DNA of 42,636 nucleotides from Mycogone perniciosa (Eukaryota; Ascomycota; Sordariomycetes; Hypocreales; Hypocreaceae): contig JAOALB010000266.1 in NCBI GenBank assembly GCA_025331125.1, forward strand, positions 1 to 42,636, in the 5' to 3' direction. The notes beneath the pieces were generated by a model. It saw nothing but the letters and a program-made list of their open reading frames with translations. It was not told where the DNA came from and searched no databases. Numbering within the stretch: the stretch's first letter is position 1; every line of letters begins with the position of its first letter. Below are positions 23,907-34,480 of the stretch, piece by piece. Both the position numbers and the translations under genes were made by a program.

Positions 23907-26900
23907 ATGATGGACAATCCCGCTGACATCACGGATCAACTTCGAGGCTGTGGGCCGCTTCGTTATATCGAAGACTCAGCTCTAGCCCAACTGTCTCTTC
24001 AGACCACGTTTGTTAATATTCCACCAGGTAGGTGTAGCATAGCATGGACATAGACTCTTGTCTATTTGATCTGCTGTGGACGAGAACTCATACATAGGCA
24101 GGACAAACATTTGAACCTTGGAACCGGTTTCCGAGCTCATTAGTACTTCTTGTCGAGGGTCTAGTCAACGTCAATATTCCTAGTCTGCAGCGTACTGACC
24201 TTCCCTCGTGGTTTGCGCATGATCCAGACGACAAGGAATCTTCCGGGGATACGCTCAAGACTCTTAGAAAAGGATCTTGTCTGAACTCAACATCGCAAAT
24301 ACTCTTTACGCTTTTACAACAACACCCCGCTTGCGCCGCAGGTCAGGAAATTAATGATGAGTATACCAAGTTCGCCGGCACAACTCCTATTTTCCGCGCC
24401 TCTACTGGAGCCAAGCTTGCCATTGTCCAGCTGGGTAATGTCGAAGACAGCACAGTACCTGCTAATATCTTCGTGCCTGTGGTGCAAGCCTTGATGAGGA
24501 AGCTATGCTTTGTTACCTTCCGGTATGCTAGGTCTCATTTCGGCCTGGATCATGAAGTGATGCGATGTGAGGCTGAGTTGGCCAAGTTAGTCAACTCCTT
24601 GGAGACAGCTACAGACAGGTCCTTGCCGTCGCCTCAACCAAGTGAATCCCCAAGCACGCCGACCTCTCTGCGCAGCTATAACCAGCTTGATTGGTCCCAG
24701 CCACAAGTAAACACTCTCTCCGATACAAGGAGTCCGCACCGACTGAGGTTTGTAACACGAGAGTTGGCTCGAAGTCCTCTAAGGCTGCAAACGTCGCTCT
24801 ACCCCACGCCACCGACATCGACTGATAGCCCAAATGGATTTACTCGCTTTTCTCCAAGCGCACTATCTCACACAGAAACAAAGGAGAAGCGATTCTCAGT
24901 GTTTCAACCAGATGCCATGAAGGGACTTAAATCACAAAAGAAACTAGTGGCTGAGACTATTTTCCGTCTCATTGGCTGTGATACACAAACGAGTCCATCC
25001 ACAAACCGCTTCCAAGTTGCCTCTTCGCCGAGCTATTCAGATATACCACTCTTGTTACAAGAAGCTATCGCCAGCGTCGAGATACTGTCATTCGGAACGG
25101 ATGCATACCTCGCGCATCAGGGGGAACGGTATGCGGGTTTTTTCTTGGTTCTAAAGGGAAATATTGATGCCCTTTTCTCCACCGATGAGACGTTCAAAAG
25201 GAACAAGAGCAGAGTTTGTCACCACTATCCTTGTTATAAGACTTTGTTCGACAATGTGCATCGCTAACCATGGCCACGGCCAGACACCGCAAACCGTTTT
25301 TTCGTTGGGTCCGGCAAGTCTCATCGGTTACGATGCCTTGGTCTTGAATAAACGCTCCTCTTTCAGCTTCAAGGCGACAACTCCCTCGACTGTCGGGTTC
25401 CTCCCGCGTGCCTTTATCCACCAACTGGATGAGAAATGTCCCAATGTGATATTGATGTTGGCTCACCGAATGGTGCGATCGTTGTCTTCGATAATATCGT
25501 TGATCGACTTCTCGCTTGACTGGTACACTGCTAAACCTGGTCAAGAGATATACAAAAAGGGAGATGTAAGGTAGGTGCTTTATTCTTTTAATATGATTCT
25601 TGCTGCTAGCGGGATTGCTAACGCGCCCGACTATAATTCTAGCGACTCAATATACTTTGTCTTCAAAGGGCGCATGCGCACAACTGAAGAAATACCCGGC
25701 AGTGAAGAATTGCGCGTCAGGGAAATTGGTCCTGGAAATAGCTTCGGTGCCTTTGATCTCTACACACACAGACCTCGACAGGAGTCAGTTCTGGCTGCCC
25801 GAGGCTCTGAGATCATCCGCCTGCAAAATTGGTCCTATCAATCGATGGTAAACTGCTACCCTCCCCTAGCCTTCAGTCTCTGGGAGCACATCCTTCGCAC
25901 AGCTCCAGAGGTGATTAGATCAGGGAAGTCACTTAATGCAGATGCGAAGTCGAGCCGGTTCCAGAGTATTGCCATCTTTCCGCTTTCAGCTGAAGTTTCA
26001 GTCGAGAGCTTCAGCTTACTTTCTACTGCCTTGGTTGATACTGGCATTTATTCGTCACATGAGATCATGACGGTGAGATCACATATGATCCTCGATTCTA
26101 TCGGCAAAACAATATTCAGCAAGGCGGGAAATACGATTCTTGAGGACTACCTCACTCACTTGCAGGAAAACATCAAGCTGACGATACTTTTGGGGGAGCA
26201 TTCTGTAGACTCTACATGGAATGACGTCTGTGCAGCTAACGTAAGTAGAACAAGACAACGTGTCGAATTAAACTTACTGTGGATATGACGCTGACGAAAT
26301 GGTCTATCTAGGCCGACTATATAATCTTGGTCGGCATGGATGATGGTGACCCTGCCATCAGCCAGGCTGAAAAACGCCTTGACATGTGCGGCACAATGGT
26401 ACAGAAGATGCTCGTGTTGGTCGAAAGCAATGAGGATACACCTGACCCCTCTGTCGTCACAAGGTCATGGATTGAAGTGAGTCGTTATAGAATGATATAT
26501 TTTTATATCCTGTGCTAATCCTTTCCAGAATCGACCATGGGTGAGTAATGGCTCTCATATCATGCGAGTTCGCATCAGCAACCTTCTAGCGACGCGAGAT
26601 TTTGAGCGCTTAGCACGTCGTATCTCAGGCAGAGCCATAGCCCTAGTCTTGGGCGGCGGCGGTGCAAGAGGCTTTGCTCACTTAGGAGTTCTCCGAGCTT
26701 TTGAAGAGGAAGGCATTCCCATCGATATCATCGGCGGAACGTCCATGGGCGCTTTTATCGGGGCCCTCTACTCGATGACACTATCACAGAGCCGTACGTA
26801 TCAGGTGGCAAAGCGCTTTGGTAGCCAATCGCGCTGGTGGCAATATTTACCGGATGTGACACTGCCGGTACTTGCAGCAACATCTGGCGAATACTTGACG

Positions 26901-27659
26901 GAGAATGTAGCGTCCGCGCTGGGAAAGGCTATGGACTCTAGCGATCTCCGACTCACCTACTACTGCAACGTCACAAACCTCACAGACGGATGTAGGGCAA
27001 AGATCATGTATCCACAAGGCAAGCCATTGTGGAAGATGGTTCGGGCATCCATGGGACTGGCGGGAATATTCCCGCCCTTCATGATGGATGATCACGGGGA
27101 CCTTCTTGTGGATGGCTGCTACTCTGCCAACGTCCCCGTGTTCCCAGCACTCACCTTGGGCGCTGAAGTTGTGTTCGCTTTTGATGTTAGCATCCCTGAT
27201 GTTGCGCCAGCACAGCACTTTGGCCCATCCGTGTCAGGTTGGCGCCTGGCCATGCAGCTGCTATTCCAGTCTTGCCTGGGTAATCGACGCCATGGAAGCA
27301 AGCGTGAAAGTGATATCGATAGAAAGATAGCTGTAGGATCATCCAAGGCTATTGTAGCAGAAAAGAATGGCTCGAGTCGAAATGTGGACGAGCCCCAAGA
27401 TGCCGGCATTATTGAGAACGGTCCGCTTACAATAGGGAAGACCCTCAGCCTGCTATCATTCACGACCAACATAAACGAGATCCGCGCCATTACGAAGACG
27501 CCTGAATGTCTCTACTACCGCCCACCTGTGAGGCATATCGGGGCGTTTTCTATGGACAAGATTGATGAAACCCAGCAAATTGGGTATGAAAGTACAAAGC
27601 AGTGGTTTCGCGAAATGAAGGCGGCGGGAAAGCTTGATCATCTGGCGCTGTCTTTATAA
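23907..27659 (+). CDS. NTE-like patatin phospholipase with cNMP-binding-like domains (short paralogue)
   Basis: Six exons: 23907-24027, 24102-25213, 25284-25570, 25643-26240, 26312-26476 and 26529-27659. The introns are 52-74 bp, and the 1137 residues close in phase. Order: a degenerate cyclic-nucleotide-binding-like domain at about 15-65; a Ser/Thr/Pro-rich linker; a second at about 355-480; a third at about 485-580; then a patatin domain from about 795. The catalytic parts are intact: oxyanion GGGGARG 803-809, nucleophile Ser833 in GTSMG, and Asp956 in VDG. The family (neuropathy target esterase, yeast Nte1) deacylates phosphatidylcholine and lysophospholipids at the ER. Fungal Nte1 is usually about 1500 residues with N-terminal membrane helices; this copy begins in the first nucleotide-binding-like domain and has none, and an in-frame TAA at 23814 blocks extension. 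In the third domain the usual Gly-Glu-Leu is GAF, so nucleotide binding is doubtful. Probably a paralogue, not Nte1 itself. Confidence 0.93.
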
Positions 27660-29233
27660 GTTTAAATTAAAGACCCACCTGTTTGCAGAGAGTATATATA
27701 TAGATGATGGAAAGACGTACGGATTATATATATATATATATACGTTTTAAAAGTTTAGGTATATAGAGAAGATGGAATACTGCAGGCAGCATTATTGGGA
27801 TTATGATAAAAAATAAAGGAGGCTACCAAGGTAGGATCGGTAAGGGGCGTATACAATACTTCCAAGTAATTATACATATATAGATTTTTATTTAGCTGCC
27901 CGATGGAAAAACTTGCATACAATATTCGAGGATAAAGAATCTCAGATATATTCATTTGAAATAGTATTCCAAATATATCCAGGCTAACAACCCATGCACA
28001 ATAAGCTGGGCTGCCTGCAAAACATTTGAGAAACTAAACCCTTCTCAGCGTTGGAAACCGGACTTTCCGACAGGATTATCATTAAGGCTATTAGGAGCTA
28101 GTATATCGGACCGATTGTATATTGTTGTTTCCTCTCCCAAGTTCTACGCGTAGCTTAACAATTCCCCATTTAATCACCGCCGCTCAGGGGGCCCCGAGTT
28201 GGAGGGAATTGATAAAGCGTGCCTCGCCCAAGACACGCAATTAGAATATGGATGTTTTAGGAAGCTCTTCGTACGCATATCCCTCAAGCGGATAGGTTTT
28301 GACGGGGCCCAGTGATAATCACCTGTTTGGCTACCTTATGCACGGAAGCAGTTAGGCGTCTAGGGATGATGGATAGCGTGATGCAAGGCGTTTTTTATGA
28401 GGTTTTAGAATGCATATTTAAAAGAAAAGGAGGCTAGGCCCTGGAGCTAGATTAATAGATCAATAGTGCGGGAGTACCTAGCACAGTCTTTTACTGTTAT
28501 GCTGTACTCCGTACTCGTGTGCCTACCTACCCACCACTCTGTTTTGTGGGCTGTCTGCGAGCACCCCAAGTATTATAGGTGCTTGCTTGTTCTTCAATAA
28601 AAACAATTGTATTTATTCCTGTATTGTTTGCAAAGTGACTTCTCTCTGCTGTAAGGCACTCAAGATGATCTTAATCGCTTGCGCGCAGGCTCGACTCGGC
28701 TGGCAATACTGCGCCTTTTCGCGCACACCTTGGAAGCTCTGTTGGCTTCAAACTCGGCCAGTAAATCCGGCGCAATCAATTGCAGCTTCTTTACCGATTC
28801 CCACGTAGTATACTGGCGAGTTCTCCGGTATCCCACCCGTGGCGGAGCTGCTGAAGCTGCTCCAGAAGCTTTCACGGGGCGCTTTAATACGTTGAATACG
28901 GGAGGCTTTCAGCGGTCTATCCGAGGGGGTGTATAAGGTTCGAGGTGCCTGAAGCTAGCTGAAGTGCGTTGGAGGCATTGTAAGAGGTAGGCCTAGTATT
29001 ATACGAAGCATCAGGTGTGGAGTTTGCGATAATACGAGGTGCACAATGGGCCCTTGTTACTAAATGCGTCATCGTCATGGAGCTCCAGAAATAGCCATCT
29101 ACATCATCACCAGCCTCACCCCATATCAGGGATCATAAACAATTTTCAAAGCCCCTTTCTAGCTCATAATTCATCAGCCCCTCGATATCTGCACCAAATT
29201 TTTTGTTATAGATCCAGTCACCAGTCAGTCCAA
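27660..29233. other. intergenic, 3' ends of convergent genes
   Basis: Between the stops of the NTE-like gene and the minus-strand RRM gene. It holds a (TA)n run at about 27725-27742, an exact TACTCCGTA at 28505 and a possible chromodomain scrap at 28660-28875. No intact gene is supported. Confidence 0.45.
28660..28875 (-). pseudogene. possible chromodomain remnant
   Basis: A 71-codon minus-strand frame contains GYRRTRQYTTWESVKKL followed by APDLLAEFE. This resembles the second half of a chromodomain (the GY...TWE...NL..APELL.EF pattern) as found at the end of Ty3/gypsy chromovirus integrases and in fungal heterochromatin proteins. The first half of the domain and any integrase are missing, and it ends in a basic tail. 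The resemblance is by eye only and could be chance. If real, it is a relic. Confidence 0.3.
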
Positions 29234-30357
29234 TTAGTCGACCTTCCTCCGCCAGTCGTTGGATGCCATCGCCCTGTTCGATCCCGGCGCATTCTCAGGT
29301 CGTGAGTTCGATGCACGCCAGGTACTGCGTCCATCCTGCTCGCGTCGAGCGGGTCGCGCATCCGCACGGTTATTGATCAACTTGTCTGGAATGCCTTTGG
29401 CCATTGACACCTTCAGGACGCCTCCCTTATACGGCGTTGTGTTGAGTGCGCCGATGGCTGCTTCAGCTTCCTCCTTGGTCTCAAAGTCCACAAAGCAGTA
29501 GTGGTGATTTCCTGGCGTTTCCCTCACGCTCTCATGAGGCGTGATGCGCTTGCCAATGGCCACCCTGGTTTCATGAATTGTAAATGGTTAGCAGAAGTAC
29601 CGTTTGCAGCATGTGGGGGTTCACGCACGGGTTGAAGCCCTCGAAGATCTCTCTGATCTCCTCGCTGTTTTGTCCCTGATCAATCATCTTGGTCAGGCCG
29701 CCAACATACAGTCGCCGTCCCTGGTAGTTGTCCACCATCTCGTCAAAGTGAGCCAACGCCGCGCGGGGTCCCTGTTCTTTGCTCTGGTTGCTGTGGCTGT
29801 GACTGTGACTATGGCTTTGACTATGGCCTTGACTATGGCCTTGACTATGGCCTTGACCTTGACCCTGGCCCTGACCCTGACCCTGACCTTGAGGCCTACC
29901 AGTCGTCGTTATCGACGCTGTTGGCGCAGCCCCGTCATCGCTCGACGGGGTCCTCCAGTCGCCCCATCGCTGAAAGGCATGGCGTTCCTCGCCATTGCGC
30001 TTCTTCTTGGGCTCGCAGGGGCCGACCTTGAGCTGCCGTCCGCGAATGGTGGCGTTCAGCGACGAGAGCGCGCGCTCAGCTGTCGCGAGGTCCACAAAGT
30101 CGACAAAGCAGTAGCCTGGGTTGCGGGCACTGACGGGGTCAACGGAGATGTGGATGTTCTCAAACTCGCCGAAGCCGTTAGCCACGAGGACTTCCTCGAT
30201 GTCGTAGTGGTTGAGCACATAGTGGAGGTTGCCTGTCTTCAACAGTCAGTTGTGTTGTTGGCGGAGACGAGCAAAAGGGATTGAGGGTTGCCGCGCCTAA
30301 GTAGATGCGCCGGCCCTCAGCCAAGGCATCGGATCGACCCTCTGTGGAGGCTGCCAT
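29234..30357 (-). CDS. RNA-binding protein with two RRM domains
   Basis: Three exons: 30297-30357, 29629-30232 and 29234-29564, giving 331 residues in phase. RRM1 spans about 17-92 with RNP2 IYLGNL (18-23) and RNP1 GYCFVDF (60-66). RRM2 spans about 193-275 with RNP2 LYVGGL (195-200) and RNP1 HYCFVDF (243-249). Between them lies a low-complexity Gly-Gln/His-Ser region (about 134-169), and the C terminus is Arg-rich. This is the layout of nuclear or cytoplasmic mRNA-binding proteins; the target RNA is unknown. Intron 2 (64 bp) is canonical. Intron 1 (30233-30296) must begin with GC, because only joining TTAG to GCAAC rebuilds RNP2; no usable GT lies nearby. The second exon alone lacks an ATG, so the first exon is needed. 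Confidence 0.85.
29803..29892. repeat. coding minisatellite in RRM gene
   Basis: Tandem 12-mers of the type GACTATGGCCTT (four copies, one variant) run into GACCCTG/GACCTT hexamer-like repeats. On the gene strand they encode GHSQ repeats and a Gly-Gln run. Whole-unit length changes would stay in frame. Confidence 0.85.
30233..30296 (-). other. non-canonical GC-AG intron
   Basis: 64 bp, donor GCGCGG, branch ACTGAC, acceptor ACAG. Its excision joins TTA-G to GC-AAC and restores the RNP2 motif IYLGNL. The donor is poor even for GC introns, which usually read GCAAGT. Confidence 0.65.
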
Positions 30358-30624
30358 GACTGATTCCTCGACTTAATTGGCACTCGGAGGCAATCGCGCT
30401 GATATCAATTGGGCACGAGCAGCTGTGATCAGGTTGCGCGACTCTAGATGAAATTTTCTCCCAATTTTTTAAAGGTGTGTAGTGTACACTGTACTTGTAA
30501 CGTGACCCTGATGGACTTGAATGCGATCGCGACAACACGCGCTTCAATTCGGCATCGGTTCACTCCTTAACTTGAGATTATATAGTAGCCATATCGCGGA
30601 ACAATTTCTATAAGCTAGAGAGAA

Positions 30625-30645
30625 ATCAACTGAATTTCAGTTGAT
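30625..30645. promoter_or_regulatory. 21-bp palindrome
   Basis: ATCAACTGAA and its exact reverse complement TTCAGTTGAT are separated by a single T. The direct repeat GAAATCAAC flanks it at 30622-30630 and 30646-30654. It lies 268 bp upstream of the RRM start. It may be a dimeric factor site or a small hairpin. Confidence 0.6.
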
Positions 30646-31090
30646 GAAATCAACAATTCTTGGAGCCCAAGAACCAAAGTCAAATACTACATTACGGAGT
30701 ATTATGCCATGGCTTGGATCCACCATCTGCTGCACTAAAGCTGCAAAGCATGTGCGTCCAGAGTACAGAGTAGTACTCTGTAGTAGTAGTAGTAGTAATA
30801 GTACTACCAGTACGGAGTAGTGATGGTATGGCCAGCGTTGCGCAATAAAAAGAGCCTAAAAAAGAAACGTTTTGGAGAAGCTCTAACGCCAATAGTTTCT
30901 GCTCCTTATTACTCGTAGACAAAGGTGAAGTGAAGAAAGAGTGTTGGTCACGTGGACGTATTTTGCAAGAAGTGCTGAAACTCCCAGCCACCCCTTTTTT
31001 CCGCTGATGAAGCTCTCTCACAACTCCAGAGCTCATTAATTCGCGTTAGCACAGTTGTGCTTCAGAGCTTAGGAAACCATCAAGAATTTG

Positions 31091-31200
31091 GTAAGTTGAT
31101 CCTATTCTCATTCAATGAATTTCTGTGCACTCTTTTTCATTATTTCTGCAATTTTCTGCGAATTGAGAACTTGAAAGTCTGATAAAATCCTGGTCTATAG
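31091..31200 (+). other. probable 5' UTR intron of dynamin-like gene
   Basis: A consensus donor GTAAGT follows TTTG at 31091. A branch-like CTGATAA and the acceptor TCTATAG at 31200 close a 110-bp intron about 350 bp upstream of the start codon. No ATG-initiated coding sequence links to it. Confidence 0.35.
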
Positions 31201-31548
31201 ATTGCTGTCCTATCAGCCGTTAACCCCTACCAGTGGTCCTAGCATTCTCTAGAGCAGAACTCCAAGCCCCAGTAACTTATGGCAACTGCCAGCTCACTTC
31301 ACTTGAGCGTCACATTCACTTTACAACCACAAATCTGACATTGTCCTCTCGTCTTCCTCTCTTCAACCTACCTTTCACTCCTCTTTTCTCTCTTGTGGAA
31401 ACTTCTTGTTTCAGCCTCACTTGGCTGACGTTGTGACCTCTCACAACATCGCACTCGGTCATATAGACTTGTCTATCTACACATTCACTCTCAAGATTCC
31501 ACGCCATTCATGACCAACTAATCTCACACTCGGGTCAAAACCATCGAG

Positions 31549-34480
31549 ATGCCGACGGCACGCCGCGGCGGCTCACGCAGTGGTCCTGGGAATCGGTTTA
31601 TCAAGCAGGAGTCAACAGCGCGCCCTGCGAGTTCAACCGGTTTTGACGGGGGTGACGATGATACCTCTGAACATATGCCAATTGGGCAATCGTTTTACCC
31701 TAACATGAGATCCGATGCTCGTATGTCCCATATCGAAACGATACCTTCCGATACGCTGCTAACTTTGCTCCCTAGCAACACCCAGTGAGTGCCTAGGTAC
31801 AGAGTCGGGCGACCCGTTATTCAGAGAAATAAGAGTCGCTCAGGTTGCGGAGAGTCCCAGGAGTGCTGAAGAAAGCTTCTTCCATACATCATTCCAGGAC
31901 ATTGGCAAGAAGCTCAAGGCTTGCAACGACACTCTCGGAGAGCTTCAGCAGCTTGGAGTCTCTCATGATGTCCAACTTCCAGAGCTTGTCCTTGTCGGCG
32001 ATCAATCCGCAGGCAAATCCAGTTTGATGTCTGGCCTTGCCAACCTCGACTTGCCCCGAAGCGAAGGCACTTGCACGCGTTGTCCCCTTCACATCCGTGT
32101 CTCGCGGAACATTGAGTGGTCTTGCCGCGTGTGGCTCCGAAAGGAGTACTCTTATCAGCCACCGAACCGTCCCATTCATGAGGCAGATGTTACAGAGGAG
32201 GACCCATTCTTCCCTTGGCGCAAGAAGCCCAATACCGCAGTACACGAATTCAAGACCATGCACGACAAGAGCGAGATCGAAGATGTCCTGCGCTGGGCCC
32301 AAATTGCAATTTTGAATGACGACAAGCATCATTCCCTTTTCGTCCCGGGGTCCGGCTCCATTGCCATGAACACACCCGTCACCAAGGCTGCGGAGGAGAC
32401 ACTGGCCAAATTCTCGCCCAACATTGTCGCCCTGGAGATCAAGGGTCCCGATCTACCAGATCTCTCGTTCTACGACATGCCCGGTATTTTCCAAAATCCC
32501 GCCGATGTCAACGATGAGTACTTGGTCAACGTCGTCCGTAATCTCTCGAGCGCCTACATTCAGCACCCTTCCGCGATCATTATTTGTTCTATGCCCATGA
32601 ACAGTGATGCTGAAAACTCGTCCACCTTTGGTCTCACGAGAAAATTAGGCGCCAAGGCCCGGACAATCGGGGTTCTAACCAAGGCAGATCTCCTCCCTGA
32701 GGATGGCAATCACGGCCAGTGGCTTGAAATCATGAACGGGAAAGCCCATGCGACTGGCCTTGGTTATTTTATCACGTCGCGTCCTCAGGGCGAGGATCTC
32801 GAAAACCTAACCAAATGGGAGGAGCATTTATTCCAAGATAACACCGTGGAAAATTGGCCCTGCGCCTTTTATAAGTTTGCCTACCGCTGTGGCGTGGAAA
32901 AGCTCAAGGCTTTCCTCTCCGAGCGCCTAGGCGAGGAGTTTGCCAAGAGGTAAGTTGTCCAAGTTTGTGGGAATAGCTCTTTTCCACCGTATCGGAAGCT
33001 AACAATCAGCAGTCTTCCCACCATCAAGCACAAGGTGAAGCATCACCTTGACAAGATCACAAGGCAGCTTGCGAATCTGCCCGAGCTCCCCAGCAACGTT
33101 GAACTGGAGATCCAGACATGTCTGAACAGCTTTGCCGACAGCTCTCGCCTCAGGATCGATGAGTTTCCTGGACATATCAACCACCTTCCCGCCAACTTTC
33201 GAGATTGTCTCCTGGAGATCAAACCCAAGTTTACCCTCAAAGACAGGTCCGATATCCAGGCCATTGAAATCGCTGATGATGATGAGTCGGACGCAGCATC
33301 AGTTGTCACAACGACTAATAACGCCACCCCGACCTCCAAGCGACGTAATATGCTACCACAAGTGACACCTTCTAAGCGACCCAGACTTGACCTACAGGCC
33401 AATGGAGCATCAACAGCTCCACCACATTCAGTTCATCCCGAGGATAATGGGAATGGTGGCGGTTTCCAGGGATCCCAAACACCACAACCACCGCGTAGAC
33501 CTGCAATGGCAGAGCCCTTCACGGAGTTCGCCAGTATTGGTCGTGGCTTCCGCACAATCAGACAGGTAAAGGAGGAAATTCAGGCCAAAATGAAGGCAGG
33601 CATGCCAAACATTATCCCACCCGAGGTTTATAATGATTTAGCCATAGAGGCCATCAGACCGTGGATTCGGCCCACAGAGGTTTTCCTCGGACAGGTTGTT
33701 CGTCTGCTCCACGCCGAACTCGAGGCAGCGCTGAACAAGGCATTCGAGAGTCTAAAGAAGCGCTTCATCTATACCGAGGCTAGGCGACATCTCAAGAGCT
33801 GTCTGGATGAGCATTACCTGGTGATGCAAAAGGCCCTTCACGAGCTGTATACCGACGAGACGGTGCGGATGATGACGTACAACAAAGATGCTCTCGAACA
33901 GTGTATTAAGGAGGAGAGGGCTGTATTGACACAGTATCGGCATCATATGAGGATGATCGGAGCTGGTTATGCTCAGAAGCCACTGGTCGCATGGGAACTC
34001 CTCACTGAAGAGAAGCAGGTGCAAGACATGAAGCGGCGGGAAATGGAGCGGACAAAACTCAAGCCTGACGAGTTCGAGAGGGAGGTCGAGGTTGTGGCTT
34101 ACGTTAGGGGGTACTACCGCCTCGCGGCCCTGAGGTATGCCGACGCCGTTGCTCAACGCATTATCTGCCGGATGATTCCAGCCATCCGAAGCCAGCTCCG
34201 TACCTATCTCGACGAGAAGCTTGGGGTTCGAGGTCCTGACTCTGAAAGCGTTTATGGGAGGCTTATGGACGAAGATGCCGCGACCGCGGCAAAGCGCGAG
34301 ACCCTCAAAACGGAGCATGCGAAATTCGTCCAGGCTCTGACGAGTATCGAGAGTCTTGAAGCCGGGGCAGTGACCGAGGTAGAGAGCGTCGCAGAGCGCA
34401 GTTTTTCGCAGCAGGAGGTGAGGAGACGACGCGAGTCAGACGTAACCATGGTGAATGGAGCACACCCTGAAGAGGTATAA
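31549..34480 (+). CDS. dynamin-like large GTPase
   Basis: Three exons: 31549-31720, 31776-32949 and 33013-34480, giving 937 residues. The introns are 55 and 63 bp. The GTPase core is complete: P-loop GDQSAGKS (132-139), DMPG (291-294) and TKAD (359-362), followed by a helical middle region and a C-terminal effector-like helical segment (to about residue 900). This matches fungal Mx/Vps1-related dynamin family proteins, which assemble on and remodel membranes. Two features are unusual: a disordered N terminus of about 80 residues, and between the GTPase and stalk a low-complexity insert (about 535-620) with two basic clusters (KRR at about 558 and SKRPRLD about 12 residues on) that look like a bipartite nuclear signal. 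No PH domain or membrane helix is seen. The second acceptor is a CAGCAG tandem, so one extra Ser may be included. The cellular role is unassigned. Confidence 0.94.

Larger units (their letters stand above)
30358..31548. promoter_or_regulatory. divergent promoter region, RRM and dynamin-like genes
   Basis: 1191 bp between two divergent starts. It contains a 21-bp palindrome at 30625-30645, exact TACGGAGTA copies at 30693 and 30811, a TAG trinucleotide run at 30781-30797, a probable 5' UTR intron at 31091-31200 and a pyrimidine-rich stretch at 31340-31395 typical of fungal core promoters. No protein-coding ORF is credible. Confidence 0.5.

Noticed and set aside
23907..27659. Calling this gene canonical NTE1
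   Set aside because: It lacks the N-terminal membrane region and is about 350 residues short, so I treat it as a paralogue and give no symbol.
29604..30284. 226-codon plus-strand ORF
   Set aside because: Antisense to the RRM gene and driven by its repeat region; no domain.
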